Source of the DNA: Pseudomonas kermanshahensis
GTDB lineage: Bacteria; Pseudomonadota; Gammaproteobacteria; Pseudomonadales; Pseudomonadaceae
Direction: 5' to 3'
Assembly (NCBI RefSeq): GCF_014269205.2
Contig: NZ_JABWRY020000001.1
Coordinates: forward strand, 1,798,001 to 1,862,000
Length of the DNA: 64,000 bases
Positions 18,257 to 26,152 of the stretch are shown in pieces (within the stretch, counting starts at the first letter, position 1; each line of letters starts with the position of its first letter). The translations under genes were made by a program, and so were the position numbers. The notes below the pieces were generated by a model. That model was not told the DNA's origin, did no database searches, and saw only the letters and a list, made by a program, of their open reading frames with translations.

Positions 18257-18415
18257 TTATCTGGTCAGCCACCGAAGACCTTCGCGCATAGCAGACTGCA
18301 GATGGTTCCGCAGAGCCGCTTGAAGCAGCTCGTTACCATCGGCCTTGCTGATGGCGTCGCAGATATCGCGACCCTCTTTCGTGTCTGGCTTGAACTTCAC
18401 TCTCACTATTCGCAT
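18257..18415 (-). CDS. Small phage protein (52 aa)
   Basis: 52 residues: MRIVRVKFKPDTKEGRD followed by a helical, basic C-terminal half. GGAGAT precedes the ATG at 18415 by about six bases, and the gene fills the gap between its neighbours. The layout of one beta-strand followed by helices would suit a ribbon-helix-helix fold, but this is only a guess. Confidence 0.6.
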   Translation of the reverse strand: MRIVRVKFKPDTKEGRDICDAISKADGNELLQAALRNHLQSAMREGLRWLTR

Positions 18416-18429
18416 AGCTATCTCCAGTG

Positions 18430-18471
18430 GATTCCCCCTGATGCGCCCCGCTTGAGGCGCACCGGGGAATC
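18430..18471. other. Two-part hairpin between early genes
   Basis: GATTCCCC (18430-18437) pairs with 18464-18471, and inside it TGCGCC (18442-18447) pairs with 18456-18461. No T run follows on either strand, so it is not a standard terminator. It could be an RNA processing or stability element. Confidence 0.55.
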
Positions 18472-18477
18472 GTCTGC

Positions 18478-18795
18478 TTAAGCGGGCAAGTCACGATCAT
18501 CGCCGCGGTGGGACATGAACTCGTCGATCTTGTCGAGGCCGATATGCTCCAGCGTGTCGTCGGGGTCGCTGTTGGCCAGAAGCCAAGCGCGAACTTCCTC
18601 CTCTCCGATCTGCTGCAAAAGGGTTTCGGCGCCTACCTCGCTCACGATGTCTACTGGGTCGAGATCGTGTAGGCGGTCGTCAAGGTCAAGCTGAGCAGCG
18701 ACCTCTCGGCCATTGGCCTGAACCGTTACGCTGACTCCGCTGTTGCTGTATGTGCTGTCCACGCTCACGCTGTCTGCTGGGAATGTGATTTCCAT
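18478..18795 (-). CDS. Hypothetical acidic phage protein (105 aa)
   Basis: 105 residues from the ATG at 18795 with GGAG upstream. A beta-rich start (VDSTYSNSGVSVTVQANG) is followed by an acidic helical C-terminal part (DLDDRLHDLDPVDIVSEV). No family recognised. It is the first complete gene downstream of the leftward promoter at 19.2 kb. The frame is open further upstream to 19218, but that part looks like leader and lacks ribosome sites. Confidence 0.65.
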   Translation of the reverse strand: MEITFPADSVSVDSTYSNSGVSVTVQANGREVAAQLDLDDRLHDLDPVDIVSEVGAETLLQQIGEEEVRAWLLANSDPDDTLEHIGLDKIDEFMSHRGDDRDLPA

Positions 18796-19174
18796 TGGTG
18801 TCACTCCAGTTGATTTCCAATGCCGGCTCAGTGAACCGGCATCAGTAAATCGTTCTGTCCCATTACCGCCGGGGTGGCGGGGCGCATTGCTTGCCGGGTC
18901 TTTCGTGCCTACTGGGCCTAACGGTTCGAGCGTTTCGCTCTCGATCAGCCGTGCAGGGTGTTCCTGCCGTGGGCGGGCTATCTGACCCGTCTGATCGCCG
19001 GTCGCCGGTAGAGGCAATGCGGTCTGTTCACCAGTTCCAGAGCTGGCATGGGGATCGAATTTATTGCTCGCGCTGTGCCGTTGCCGGGATCGATCCGCGA
19101 GGTTCCCATCAATGTGAAAGAGCGGTGAGGCTTGAGGGCCTCCCGAGGGGCTGTGTAGCGCCTCGATGGGTGTA
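18796..19174 (-). other. Untranslated leader of the leftward early operon
   Basis: About 380 bp between the pL promoter and the first supported gene. A 7-bp hairpin (ATGCCGG with CCGGCAT) lies just before the 18795 start. In lambda the equivalent place holds N and its nut site. I cannot point to an N-like gene or boxB here. Confidence 0.45.
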
Positions 19175-19216
19175 AATATGTACCAGTGGTTCACAGTCGT
19201 CAAGTACCAAAAGTAC
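19175..19216 (-). promoter_or_regulatory. Leftward early promoter pL with operators OL1 and OL2
   Basis: On the minus strand a TTGACG -35 (19198-19203), 17-bp spacer and CATATT -10 (19175-19180) form a good sigma-70 promoter. Two 13-bp operators of consensus GWACYNNNRGTWC cover it: GTACCAAAAGTAC at 19204-19216 and GTACCAGTGGTTC at 19180-19192, one next to the -35 and one in the spacer. The same sequence occurs at the repressor gene, so this should be the cI-controlled early promoter. Confidence 0.8.
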
Positions 19217-19235
19217 ACATTTTTCTTGCGCGCAC

Positions 19236-19259
19236 AAAAAAGCCCGCGCTAGGCGGGCT
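19236..19259 (-). terminator. Leftward terminator upstream of pL
   Basis: AGCCCGC (19241-19247) pairs with GCGGGCT (19253-19259), and on the minus strand the stem is followed by six T. It would stop leftward transcripts from the repressor and the genes behind it before they enter the early operon. Confidence 0.8.
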
Positions 19260-19368
19260 TCAGGTGGCAAAACCAAGAGCGTGATCGGCCCAGCTACAAA
19301 TCAGCTAGGACTTGTGTATTCTCATATGGAATCGGTTTGGTTTTCGGCATGAATATGAGGAATGTGAA

Positions 19369-19617
19369 ATGGTGAACCAGATTCGTGTTTTTTTCAAAAG
19401 GACTGACCTGGTTACCCCGGATGACGGCCAGGAATGCCTAATTTTCAACGAATGTGACGGATTCAGAATCGCAGAATGGTACGCGGCTGGAGAATGCTTT
19501 ATGTGCCACGACGTGGAGGTCAGCGCCCCTCTGGCAGCCCTGTGGATGGAGCTGCCAGCTATGGATGAGAATTTTGGCAATATGATAAATTGCGTTTCGG
19601 TTATTCAGCGATGCTGA
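19369..19617 (+). CDS. Hypothetical protein (82 aa)
   Basis: 82 residues from the ATG at 19369, preceded by a GAGGAA site. It contains several cysteines and a FRIAEWYAAGECFMCHD stretch reminiscent of DUF551-type phage proteins. It is rightward, low in G+C, and overlaps the end of the convergent 19601 gene by 17 bp. A member of the same imported segment as that gene. Confidence 0.55.
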   Translation: MVNQIRVFFKRTDLVTPDDGQECLIFNECDGFRIAEWYAAGECFMCHDVEVSAPLAALWMELPAMDENFGNMINCVSVIQRC

Positions 19618-20536
19618 AGACCTCACGCAGCTCATTGGATATTTTCGAAGTAATAGATAACATAATATCTTTATCTGCGCCCATCACCGAAAAATTTGAA
19701 AGATTTTCTTCTCCGTAAAAAACAAGGCCGTCACTCATCAATTGTTCTCCAGATGATATGGCTCTCACCGCCTTGTTAGATGCAAGAGATAAGGATTCGA
19801 GCTCTTTATCCGTAAGCACAGAAAAGCTGAAGTCAGAAAGATCGATAAGATTTTTGAGTGGCTCTCTTATCTCAATCCTGACCAGATCCTCTAACGAGTC
19901 CTTAAGTATCCTTCCTCCGGATATGCGGCAAACCACCTCTTCCACTGTAGGTCTTCGCTTGTCATAGTCCTTGCTAGAGGTCTTTGTTATCTCGTAATGG
20001 ATGGACGCTTCTCGTTTGCTCATCCTCCGGGTACGGAACACCTCTCTTTGGCCTGCCTTTGCGAGCGAAGTGGCCTCAAGAAGCTGAGATCTCACGCCCT
20101 CGTACAGGTACGATCTGAATCTCTTGAACGTCACCGCTGCAAGCTCAAGCATCCTTATGCGCGATTCGATCTTATCGAAAGATGATCTTATATCTGCAAG
20201 AGCATTCGCATTGTCGAAAGCTTTTCTCTTAGACTTGTACTCCTTCTTGACCCGATCAAAGTCTAGGTCTAGATGTTTTTTTCCACACCTGTTGCCGATA
20301 TTTGTATAAATTCCATCTGACGTCTTTATCAGGTACCCAAACTGATGCTTGGTTGCGCATGCCTTAATTCCACATGGATACTCATCTTCCTTCGAAAACT
20401 CGTATCCATCGAGCATCTCGACAACCCTTCTTCCTGAGCTTTCAGAGAAATCGACCTTCGGGCTATATCCTGGCACCTTTAAAAGGTCGCCAGGCTTTCT
20501 TATGCTTCCATACTTATGATTGATATTTCCGGTCAT
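19601..20536 (-). CDS. Unknown protein in the immunity region, low G+C (311 aa)
   Basis: 311 residues, no family recognised. It has a cysteine cluster (CGIKACATKH and IGNRCGKKH, about 55-88) that may bind zinc, a charged helical middle (about 95-175), and an alpha/beta C-terminal part. The gene is visibly richer in A and T than its neighbours and lies in the same direction as the repressor, between it and the pL terminator. That is the position where lambda-like phages carry genes expressed in the lysogen, such as exclusion genes. Exclusion or defence is inference from position only. Confidence 0.75.
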   Translation of the reverse strand: MTGNINHKYGSIRKPGDLLKVPGYSPKVDFSESSGRRVVEMLDGYEFSKEDEYPCGIKACATKHQFGYLIKTSDGIYTNIGNRCGKKHLDLDFDRVKKEYKSKRKAFDNANALADIRSSFDKIESRIRMLELAAVTFKRFRSYLYEGVRSQLLEATSLAKAGQREVFRTRRMSKREASIHYEITKTSSKDYDKRRPTVEEVVCRISGGRILKDSLEDLVRIEIREPLKNLIDLSDFSFSVLTDKELESLSLASNKAVRAISSGEQLMSDGLVFYGEENLSNFSVMGADKDIMLSITSKISNELREVFSIAE

Positions 20537-20590
20537 TGGGCTTTGTTAACTCCTTGCACTGAGGCCTCAAATCGCGTCTGGTATGCAGCC

Positions 20591-20824
20591 CTATGGCTTC
20601 CGTTCAATCCTTCCCACCTTCACCTCATCCCCATACCCCACCAACCGATCCTCCCCAGCCTGCATAACCTGGCAGATCCTGATCACTGCCTGGGCGTCTA
20701 CCTCATTTCCGGCTTCGCTCAGGCGTACCGCAATCCGCATCAGCTCGACCGCTGACCATTTCAGGTCAGAGGCCAGGCCCTGAAGGTCGCGGTGGAGTTC
20801 TTGGTTGGGCTTGGTTAGGGGCAT
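20591..20824 (-). CDS. Hypothetical phage protein (77 aa)
   Basis: 77 residues from the ATG at 20824, 2 bp after the stop of the gene before it. Helical (LHRDLQGLASDLKWSAVEL), ending in a basic tail. No family recognised. Probably cotranscribed with the repressor and so made in the lysogen. Confidence 0.65.
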   Translation of the reverse strand: MPLTKPNQELHRDLQGLASDLKWSAVELMRIAVRLSEAGNEVDAQAVIRICQVMQAGEDRLVGYGDEVKVGRIERKP

Positions 20825-20826
20825 GG

Positions 20827-21267
20827 CTACGCCTTCTTCACATCGCCTGAAAACCGGTCGGAGATCTTCTCTGCACCGCCAAGCTTCTCGACGATCTCGG
20901 CCCATGGCTCCCTTCGGCACTCTTGTTGGATGGACTCGCAACGCTCATCGGGATCATCAATGCTTTCGGCTAGCTGTCGGACCGAGGGCAGGAACCGGTG
21001 AAAGTCGCTTCCGTATGTCGGCACAGGGCCTATCTCAGACGCCATTTTCGAGAAGGGCATCATGCGGTCAGAAAGCTCTGTTTGCGGCACCCATATTCCC
21101 TGCCATTCCTCGCTGACGAAGATCGGAGGCGGCGCAGATCGATCCCAATAGGTCTCGCCATGGCGCTCAAGGACGCAATACGGCGTCCGAAGCTGCATGG
21201 TCGCGACAAACATGAAGTTTGTGACGAAGTCGCCAGGCCATGACTGGTCGGCAGCTTTGTATTCCAT
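20827..21267 (-). CDS. Hypothetical phage protein downstream of the repressor (146 aa)
   Basis: 146 residues, soluble. It begins MEYKAADQSWPGDFVTNF and is rich in Glu, Arg and aromatic residues. No family recognised. It starts 3 bp after the cI stop, so it is very likely on the repressor transcript. Confidence 0.65.
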   Translation of the reverse strand: MEYKAADQSWPGDFVTNFMFVATMQLRTPYCVLERHGETYWDRSAPPPIFVSEEWQGIWVPQTELSDRMMPFSKMASEIGPVPTYGSDFHRFLPSVRQLAESIDDPDERCESIQQECRREPWAEIVEKLGGAEKISDRFSGDVKKA

Positions 21268-21270
21268 GGG

Positions 21271-22023
21271 CTAGAGGACTCCGCCACGCCAAATTACGCG
21301 ACCCAGGATTCGGTGCTCATGGATCTCCCCGTCCGGAACCTTGAGGTCTGCATAGAGTGCTTTGTCTGGGTTATCGCTCCGAACTATCCATCCCTCCAGG
21401 TCGGAGAAGATCAGGCGTTTGACGATGGCACCCTTGTTCTCGCTGAAGAGCGCGAACACCTGGCCGTCCACAGGATCGATGCGCGACTCATCAATCAGCA
21501 AAACGTCGCGGTCACTTATGGTTGGCTCCATGCTTGACCCCTGCGCGTAAATTACCTTCAGGTTCTTCGGGTTAAGCGCCATGAACCGGATCCACTCGCG
21601 CTTGAATGCGAGCGTCCCCCTAACCTCGACGTGGTCATTGGATTGACCTGACCCCGCCGAAACGAGGGCGGTGTACTGCTTGATGTGGACGTACGCGTCT
21701 TCTTCGTCATCTTCAGTAGGGAAGGCGGGAATGTCGGCGGGCTGTGACGCCAATGGCTTCGGGACTTCATGATCGCCATCCCGCATTCCACCGCGCCCGT
21801 ATTCCAGCCACTCGACCCGTACCTTGAGCGCGGATGCCAGGGCAAGCATCTTGGCCCCGCCTGGCATCGACTCTCCGTTTAGCCACTTGCTGCTGGCCTT
21901 GGGTGTGACCCCTGCCAGTTTCGCAAGGCGAGCGCCGCCGCCCCACGAAGGAATGTCGTTGGCAAGCAGGGCTTCTCTCAAGCGCGCCGCAAAGGCCGCT
22001 CGTATTTCTTCTATCTGAACCAT
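21271..22023 (-). CDS. CI-type repressor (HTH plus S24 peptidase)
   Basis: 250 residues from the ATG at 22023. The N-terminal helix-turn-helix (about 20-70; RLAKLAGVTPKASSKWLNG) binds operators. The C-terminal S24 peptidase domain has Ser164 in GSSMEPTI and Lys202 in IVKRL, with a likely self-cleavage Ala123-Gly124 bond in VSAGSG, so RecA should trigger its cleavage and prophage induction. A longer frame to 22068 is unlikely. An operator (22017-22029) covers the start codon, and a CTGAAA/GATATT promoter would start transcription at or near the ATG, so the message may be leaderless, as for lambda cI. Confidence 0.9.
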   Translation of the reverse strand: MVQIEEIRAAFAARLREALLANDIPSWGGGARLAKLAGVTPKASSKWLNGESMPGGAKMLALASALKVRVEWLEYGRGGMRDGDHEVPKPLASQPADIPAFPTEDDEEDAYVHIKQYTALVSAGSGQSNDHVEVRGTLAFKREWIRFMALNPKNLKVIYAQGSSMEPTISDRDVLLIDESRIDPVDGQVFALFSENKGAIVKRLIFSDLEGWIVRSDNPDKALYADLKVPDGEIHEHRILGRVIWRGGVL

Positions 22024-22086
22024 AGGTTCAATATCGCACGCGCTTGCATGTACTTTCAGTTCCGACATAATATGTACTGACAGTTC
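22017..22086 (+). promoter_or_regulatory. Right operator region with pR and three operator sites
   Basis: Rightward pR has TTGCAT (22044-22049), a 16-bp spacer and CATAAT (22066-22071). Operators GTACTTTCAGTTC (22050-22062) and GTACTGACAGTTC (22074-22086) sit in the spacer and over the start of transcription. A third, GAACCATAGGTTC (22017-22029), overlaps the cI start codon. With the two sites at pL they define GWACYNNNRGTWC. The layout follows lambda OR1-OR3. Confidence 0.82.
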
Positions 22087-22106
22087 ATATTTCGTTTGGA
22101 GGCCCC

Positions 22107-22346
22107 ATGCAGGAGCTCAAGAAGGCAATCGATGACGCAGGTGGCGTGACCGCCGTTGCGCTCGCTTGCGGGAAAACGCCGCGCGCCGTCTACAAGTGGC
22201 TCACCGCTGGCTGCCTCCCGCGCACCGAATACACCGGCGAAACAACTTACGCCGAAAAGATCGCAGCCCTGGCAAAGGCCAACGGAAAGCCGCTCAAGGC
22301 TCAGCGCCTTCTGGCTGCCACTGCGCCAACCAAGACCGCCGCCTAA
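22107..22346 (+). CDS. Cro-like / YdaS-type regulator (79 aa)
   Basis: 79 residues with a helix-turn-helix (about 3-30; [21 protein letters not shown] then VYKWL). Divergent from cI and first gene after pR, with GGAGG before the ATG, so it is placed as Cro. It would compete with the repressor for the operators and favour lytic growth. Confidence 0.82.
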   Translation: MQELKKAIDDAGGVTAVALACGKTPRAVYKWLTAGCLPRTEYTGETTYAEKIAALAKANGKPLKAQRLLAATAPTKTAA

Positions 22347-22376
22347 CCCATTTCAACCGCAAGGAGCAGTACCCGT

Positions 22377-22571
22377 ATGGCCTATCACGACCAAAGTCAC
22401 CTGAAAGACCGGGAGATTAAGTCGCGCTACGACGAGGAGACCTATGAGGCGCTTAAGGCCGTAGCTCGGTTGCACAAGCTTCAGCTGGCTGTCTTCGTGC
22501 GTATGTGCGTGGAGGAAAAACTGGAAAGCATCATCGAGAGCGATGTTAACGACAAAAGCCAGACGGCCTGA
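22377..22571 (+). CDS. Small phage protein, possible CII-region regulator (64 aa)
   Basis: 64 residues with an AAGGAG site. SRYDEETYEALKAVARLHKLQ followed by a second helix resembles ribbon-helix-helix DNA-binding proteins. It occupies the CII position, but I see no CII motif. Confidence 0.65.
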   Translation: MAYHDQSHLKDREIKSRYDEETYEALKAVARLHKLQLAVFVRMCVEEKLESIIESDVNDKSQTA

Positions 22572-22591
22572 AGGCCCGGAAGGAGGCCTAC

Positions 22592-22828
22592 GTGCCCGAA
22601 ACCACGATCTGCCACGGGATCGATGGACGCCTCTACGAAAAGCTTGAGCGACTGGCGAAACAGGCAGGCATGTCGCCTGAGCAGTACGCCGCAAAGCTGG
22701 GAACAGAGCGCTTCTTCGAAAAGACCAGGCCGAGGGGAACCGGAAAAATCCGAAACCTACCGGTACCACAAAGGAATCAGGACTCAATAGGGCCTGAAAA
22801 AGGAGGGACTGATGAAGGCCCAGGTTAG
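22592..22828 (+). CDS. Hypothetical phage protein (78 aa)
   Basis: GTG start at 22592 seven bases after GGAGG. 78 residues; the first half resembles a small helical regulator (YEKLERLAKQAGMSPEQYA), the rest is basic and loose. Followed by a terminator. Confidence 0.6.
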   Translation: MPETTICHGIDGRLYEKLERLAKQAGMSPEQYAAKLGTERFFEKTRPRGTGKIRNLPVPQRNQDSIGPEKGGTDEGPG

Positions 22829-22856
22829 CGAATCCGCTGAATCGCGGACACAAAAA

Positions 22857-22880
22857 AGCCGCCTGGCGGGGCGGCTCTTT
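22857..22880 (+). terminator. Rightward terminator after the cro cluster
   Basis: AGCCGCC (22857-22863) pairs with GGCGGCT (22870-22876), followed by CTTT. The T run is short, so read-through into the replication genes is expected, as at lambda tR1. Confidence 0.65.
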
Positions 22881-22915
22881 CTAAGCACAGTGGTAACTCA
22901 TCTGTAGGGTGAATC

Positions 22916-23725
22916 ATGACGGAATCGAAACTCCCAGGCAAGGGGCTAATCAGCCACGCGCCACAAATTGAAGATAATGAAAACGTGGCGCGGCAAACCA
23001 TGAGTTCGCGAGAGATTGCCGAACTCACCGGAAAACGCCACCCAGACGTTAAGCGCGACATTCAGGCAATGGCTTCCGAGCTGAAAGTTGATGTGAGCGG
23101 TTTTGCTCACATTTACCTGGATGCTCGCAACCGCAGGCAAACCGAATACTTCCTCGACCGAGAGCACACTGAGTGCCTGCTGACTGGCTACAGCGCCATG
23201 CTGCGTATGCGCGTAATTCGCCGTTGGCGGGAACTGGAGAAGATCGTTCTTGATCCAGCCAAGAAGGTGAATGGTGCCAAGGTCAATGGCGAGATTGCGA
23301 TCTTTGAATGCTACACGCGCCTGCTCAAGCCTTCGCCTTCCAGCCAAATGGCCATGCTGAACAGAATCGCCGCAAACAACGGCCTCGAATCCAGCTTCTT
23401 GCCTAGCTACGCCATTGATGCGGCTCCAGATGCTACTGGCGGCTCATCCATGCAAACCCTGCCTCTGACCGATCTGCTGAAAGATCGGGGCATTCGCAGC
23501 ACTGCCAGGGTGTTCAATCGCTACTTAGCCGAAAAGGGGCTCATCAAGAGATGCCAGCGAAACAGCACCAAGCGCGGCGTGGTGGAATTCTGGGCGATCA
23601 CTGAAAAGGGCCTTCATTTCGGCAAGAACCTGACCAGCCCTAACAGTCCACGCGAAACCCAGCCTCATTGGTATGTCGAGCGGTTCGATGAACTGGTGGA
23701 GCTTGTAGGGAAGGGGCGCACATGA
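22916..23725 (+). CDS. Rha-family phage regulatory protein
   Basis: 269 residues. The N-terminal part (about 28-115) matches the Rha domain: MSSREIAELTGKRHPDV, then YLDARNRRQTEYFLDREH and the ECLLTGY segment. A second winged-helix-like region lies near 175-240. Rha proteins are phage regulators that can block growth in hosts lacking IHF. ihfA happens to lie 18 kb to the left on the host chromosome. Overlaps the next gene by 4 bp. Confidence 0.82.
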   Translation: MTESKLPGKGLISHAPQIEDNENVARQTMSSREIAELTGKRHPDVKRDIQAMASELKVDVSGFAHIYLDARNRRQTEYFLDREHTECLLTGYSAMLRMRVIRRWRELEKIVLDPAKKVNGAKVNGEIAIFECYTRLLKPSPSSQMAMLNRIAANNGLESSFLPSYAIDAAPDATGGSSMQTLPLTDLLKDRGIRSTARVFNRYLAEKGLIKRCQRNSTKRGVVEFWAITEKGLHFGKNLTSPNSPRETQPHWYVERFDELVELVGKGRT

Positions 23726-23961
23726 AGCTCGTGACAATCGTTGTAGAAAACCCTGTCGACCCGATTCGCCTGGGCATGCGAGTCGCTGGTGGTCGAGTCA
23801 CTGCCGCTGGCATTGGTGACTATTTCTCATATGCCGAGCTGCTGGAGGCCGCCAAAGACCTAGTTCTGCTGATTGAGGACGGAGTACCGCCCCGCCATGA
23901 AGCTCTTGAAGCAGCGGCACAGGCAGCCAGAGAGCTGATCACCAAGCTGGAGGCTCAATGA
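23722..23961 (+). CDS. Hypothetical phage protein (79 aa)
   Basis: 79 residues, a beta-rich start (MKLVTIVVENPVDPIRLGM) followed by helices. ATGA overlap with the Rha gene. No family recognised; its position before the O-like gene suggests a replication accessory role. Confidence 0.65.
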   Translation: MKLVTIVVENPVDPIRLGMRVAGGRVTAAGIGDYFSYAELLEAAKDLVLLIEDGVPPRHEALEAAAQAARELITKLEAQ

Positions 23962-24734
23962 TGGCCCGCATTCGCACTATTAAGCCCGAATTCTGGTCGA
24001 GCGAGCAGGTCATGTCCTGTCGTCCGCTGGCCCGGCTTCTGTTCATCGGCCTGTGGAACTTCTGCGATGACGGGGGAAACCACCCGCTGGCCGCTCGCAC
24101 GATAAAGGCCCTGGTCTTTCCTGGTGACGACATCACCACGGAAGAGGTATCCGCGCTCCTTGGCGAACTGGAAGGCGCCGAGCTGACCCGAAGCTACTGG
24201 GTAGCAGGAAAAAACTACCTGCACATCTGTGGCTGGAAGCACCAGAAGATCGAGAAGAAGAACTTCAAATACCCGGCTCCGCCGGCAGAAATCGAAGATG
24301 GGTCGGAGAGTGGTCGCCGACAATTCGCCGAGGAGTCGTCGACTGGTCGTCGAGCGGTTGACCCCGGAAGGGAAGGGAATGGAAAGGAAGAACACAACAC
24401 ACAACGCGCGGGCGAGGAATCCGGCGTTGACCCAAAGTCCCCGACCGAGATGGACCTTGAGTGGAAGCCAGACGACAAGCTGCTGAAGGCCTACGCCAAG
24501 CGCATGGGCATCCCTGTAGGCCTGTTCACCGAGGAAGCAACCGCCGCCTTCGTCTGCCACTACTCGGCCTCGGGCCGCATCGAGACGCAAGCCGCGTGGG
24601 TGAGCCTGCTGGTGAAGTGGGTGAAGCGCGACGTGGCTACCGCAAGCAACGTTCGACCGTTCCCAGTGAAGCGCCAGGCCAATGGGCCGGACTTCAGCGA
24701 CACGTCTTGGGCTGACGACTTGGGTGACCTATGA
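23958..24734 (+). CDS. Phage replication protein, O/DnaT-like
   Basis: 258 residues; the ATG at 23958 or the next codon (23961, MARIRTIKPEFW) could start it. The first 110 residues are a winged-helix origin-binding-type domain common in phages (RIRTIKPEFWSSEQV), then a loose polar linker, then a DnaT-like single-strand DNA-binding domain (about 165-225; WKPDDKLLKAYAKRMGIP). It should open the phage origin and hand over to the helicase loader encoded next, which overlaps it by 4 bp. Confidence 0.8.
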   Translation: MMARIRTIKPEFWSSEQVMSCRPLARLLFIGLWNFCDDGGNHPLAARTIKALVFPGDDITTEEVSALLGELEGAELTRSYWVAGKNYLHICGWKHQKIEKKNFKYPAPPAEIEDGSESGRRQFAEESSTGRRAVDPGREGNGKEEHNTQRAGEESGVDPKSPTEMDLEWKPDDKLLKAYAKRMGIPVGLFTEEATAAFVCHYSASGRIETQAAWVSLLVKWVKRDVATASNVRPFPVKRQANGPDFSDTSWADDLGDL

Positions 24735-25492
24735 CCACACCCGCAAAACTGCGCAGCGTGACGCAGATCATGGCCACCAGCCGCAACCTTCCCGCCGAGG
24801 TGCACACCCCGGCCAAGCAGCTGGACCCAGGCACCACCGAAGTGGTCAACGCCCTGTTCAAGGAGCTGCAGGCCATCTTCCCGGCTTGGAAGCAGGCCTG
24901 GCCGGATGATGAAGCGCTGAAGGCTGCCAAGCGCAGCTGGATCAAGTCCTTCGTCGCCGCGGGCATCAACACTCTGGAGCAGATCCGCTTCGGCATCCAA
25001 AAGTGCCGGGTGCTGGGTACCGACTTCGCCCCGAGCAGCGGCAAGTTCATCAAGCTGTGCCAGCCGACGCCGGAAGAAATGGGCATTCCGCCGCTTGCGC
25101 GGGCCCTGGCCGAGGCTCTGGAGAATTTCCACCCCAGCAGGGCAGGTGCACGCCACTGGACGCACGCAGCCGTGCGCCACGCGGCCCTGCAGTGTGAAGC
25201 CCAGAACCTTGGGTCAATGGAGGTGGAGCGGGCCGAGAAGGTGTTCGCCCGGGCCTACGACATCACGATCCGCATGTTGGTCGCCGGCGAGCCGTTGGGC
25301 GACATCGCCGCCGGCATCGGCCACGACAGCCAGAAGAGCCTGAGCGAGCTGGCCGACGAGTACGCCAGCCAGCGCCAGGCCCGCCTACTGGACCTCCAGC
25401 AGATCCCGTCGAGCGCCGCCGCGTGCCGTGCACACCTGCTGGCCAAGTTGAACATCAAGCGCGCCGGGCAGCCGGCCGGGGAGGGGGTGTGA
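24731..25492 (+). CDS. Phage replication protein P-like helicase loader
   Basis: 253 residues. TEVVNALFKELQAIFPAWKQA and the GTDFAPSSGKFIKLC segment resemble lambda P, which brings the host DnaB helicase to the origin. It directly follows the O-like gene, as in lambda. The last 60 residues are helical. Overlaps the next gene by one base (TGATG). Confidence 0.75.
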   Translation: MTTPAKLRSVTQIMATSRNLPAEVHTPAKQLDPGTTEVVNALFKELQAIFPAWKQAWPDDEALKAAKRSWIKSFVAAGINTLEQIRFGIQKCRVLGTDFAPSSGKFIKLCQPTPEEMGIPPLARALAEALENFHPSRAGARHWTHAAVRHAALQCEAQNLGSMEVERAEKVFARAYDITIRMLVAGEPLGDIAAGIGHDSQKSLSELADEYASQRQARLLDLQQIPSSAAACRAHLLAKLNIKRAGQPAGEGV

Positions 25493-25689
25493 TGATTGGT
25501 TACCTGAAAGCGCTGTTCTTGATCCTGATCTGCATGGCATTTGGCGCAGGTATTGGGGAGTGGTTTTCCTTCGTTCTGAAACTGGATCTCGGTCCTGTGA
25601 GCGGCTTTGCGTTGGCGATGACACCGGTAGCCATGTTGGCCGCTATCCCGTTCCGAAAGACCTTCGCTGCGCGCAAGGAGAAGCACTGA
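25492..25689 (+). CDS. Small membrane protein (65 aa)
   Basis: 65 residues with two membrane segments (about 3-24 and 32-52) and a basic tail (FRKTFAARKEKH). TGATG overlap with the P-like gene and with the next gene. Function unknown. Confidence 0.7.
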   Translation: MIGYLKALFLILICMAFGAGIGEWFSFVLKLDLGPVSGFALAMTPVAMLAAIPFRKTFAARKEKH

Positions 25690-25934
25690 TGGACACCAAC
25701 AAGATGCGCGAAATGCGCGAAGCCTTCGAGCGCACCAACTCCCGCGACCATCGCCGCCAGCCTCCGAAGGGCAACAACTACATCGACCCTATGGCCCAGG
25801 CCGACTGGGAGTCGTTCCAGAAGGGCTGGCAGGCCTCCCGGGAGGCTGTGCTGGTGGAGCTCCAGGCAGAGATCGATGGTTACGTTCGGGAGCGTCGCGC
25901 CATCGAGGCCCTGGGCCTGAAGGTGGCGCCATGA
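25689..25934 (+). CDS. Hypothetical phage protein (81 aa)
   Basis: 81 residues, polar and helical; the middle reads NYIDPMAQADWESFQKGW. Start at 25689 overlaps the upstream stop by one base. No family recognised. Confidence 0.65.
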   Translation: MDTNKMREMREAFERTNSRDHRRQPPKGNNYIDPMAQADWESFQKGWQASREAVLVELQAEIDGYVRERRAIEALGLKVAP

Positions 25935-26152
25935 ACGCTCTTGCCATGTGGCTTGGCTACGCGGTCATGGCATGCGCCGGAACTGCCTTGGTAGCCCTGG
26001 TGCTCTTCGCCCTGTCCTACGCCTGCGTCACGATCGTGAACAAGTGGATCAAGGCCATGATGCGCGCCTACGACCTGAACACCCTGCGCAAGACAATGCG
26101 TCAGCTGGAGGCCGAGGGGAAGGTGAGCAAGAAGACAGGAGTGCGGCCATGA
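25931..26152 (+). CDS. Small membrane protein (73 aa)
   Basis: 73 residues with one long membrane segment (about 5-38) and a basic cytoplasmic tail. ATGA overlaps with both neighbours. Function unknown. Confidence 0.65.
   Translation: MNALAMWLGYAVMACAGTALVALVLFALSYACVTIVNKWIKAMMRAYDLNTLRKTMRQLEAEGKVSKKTGVRP

Noticed and set aside
18257-18265. TTATCTGGT repeat linking 18257 to the inverted repeat arms
   Set aside because: Here it encodes the end of a small protein; nine shared bases are probably chance.
18796-19218. Long N-terminal extension of the 18478 gene
   Set aside because: The frame crosses the pL promoter and operators and has no ribosome site; the ATG at 18795 has one.
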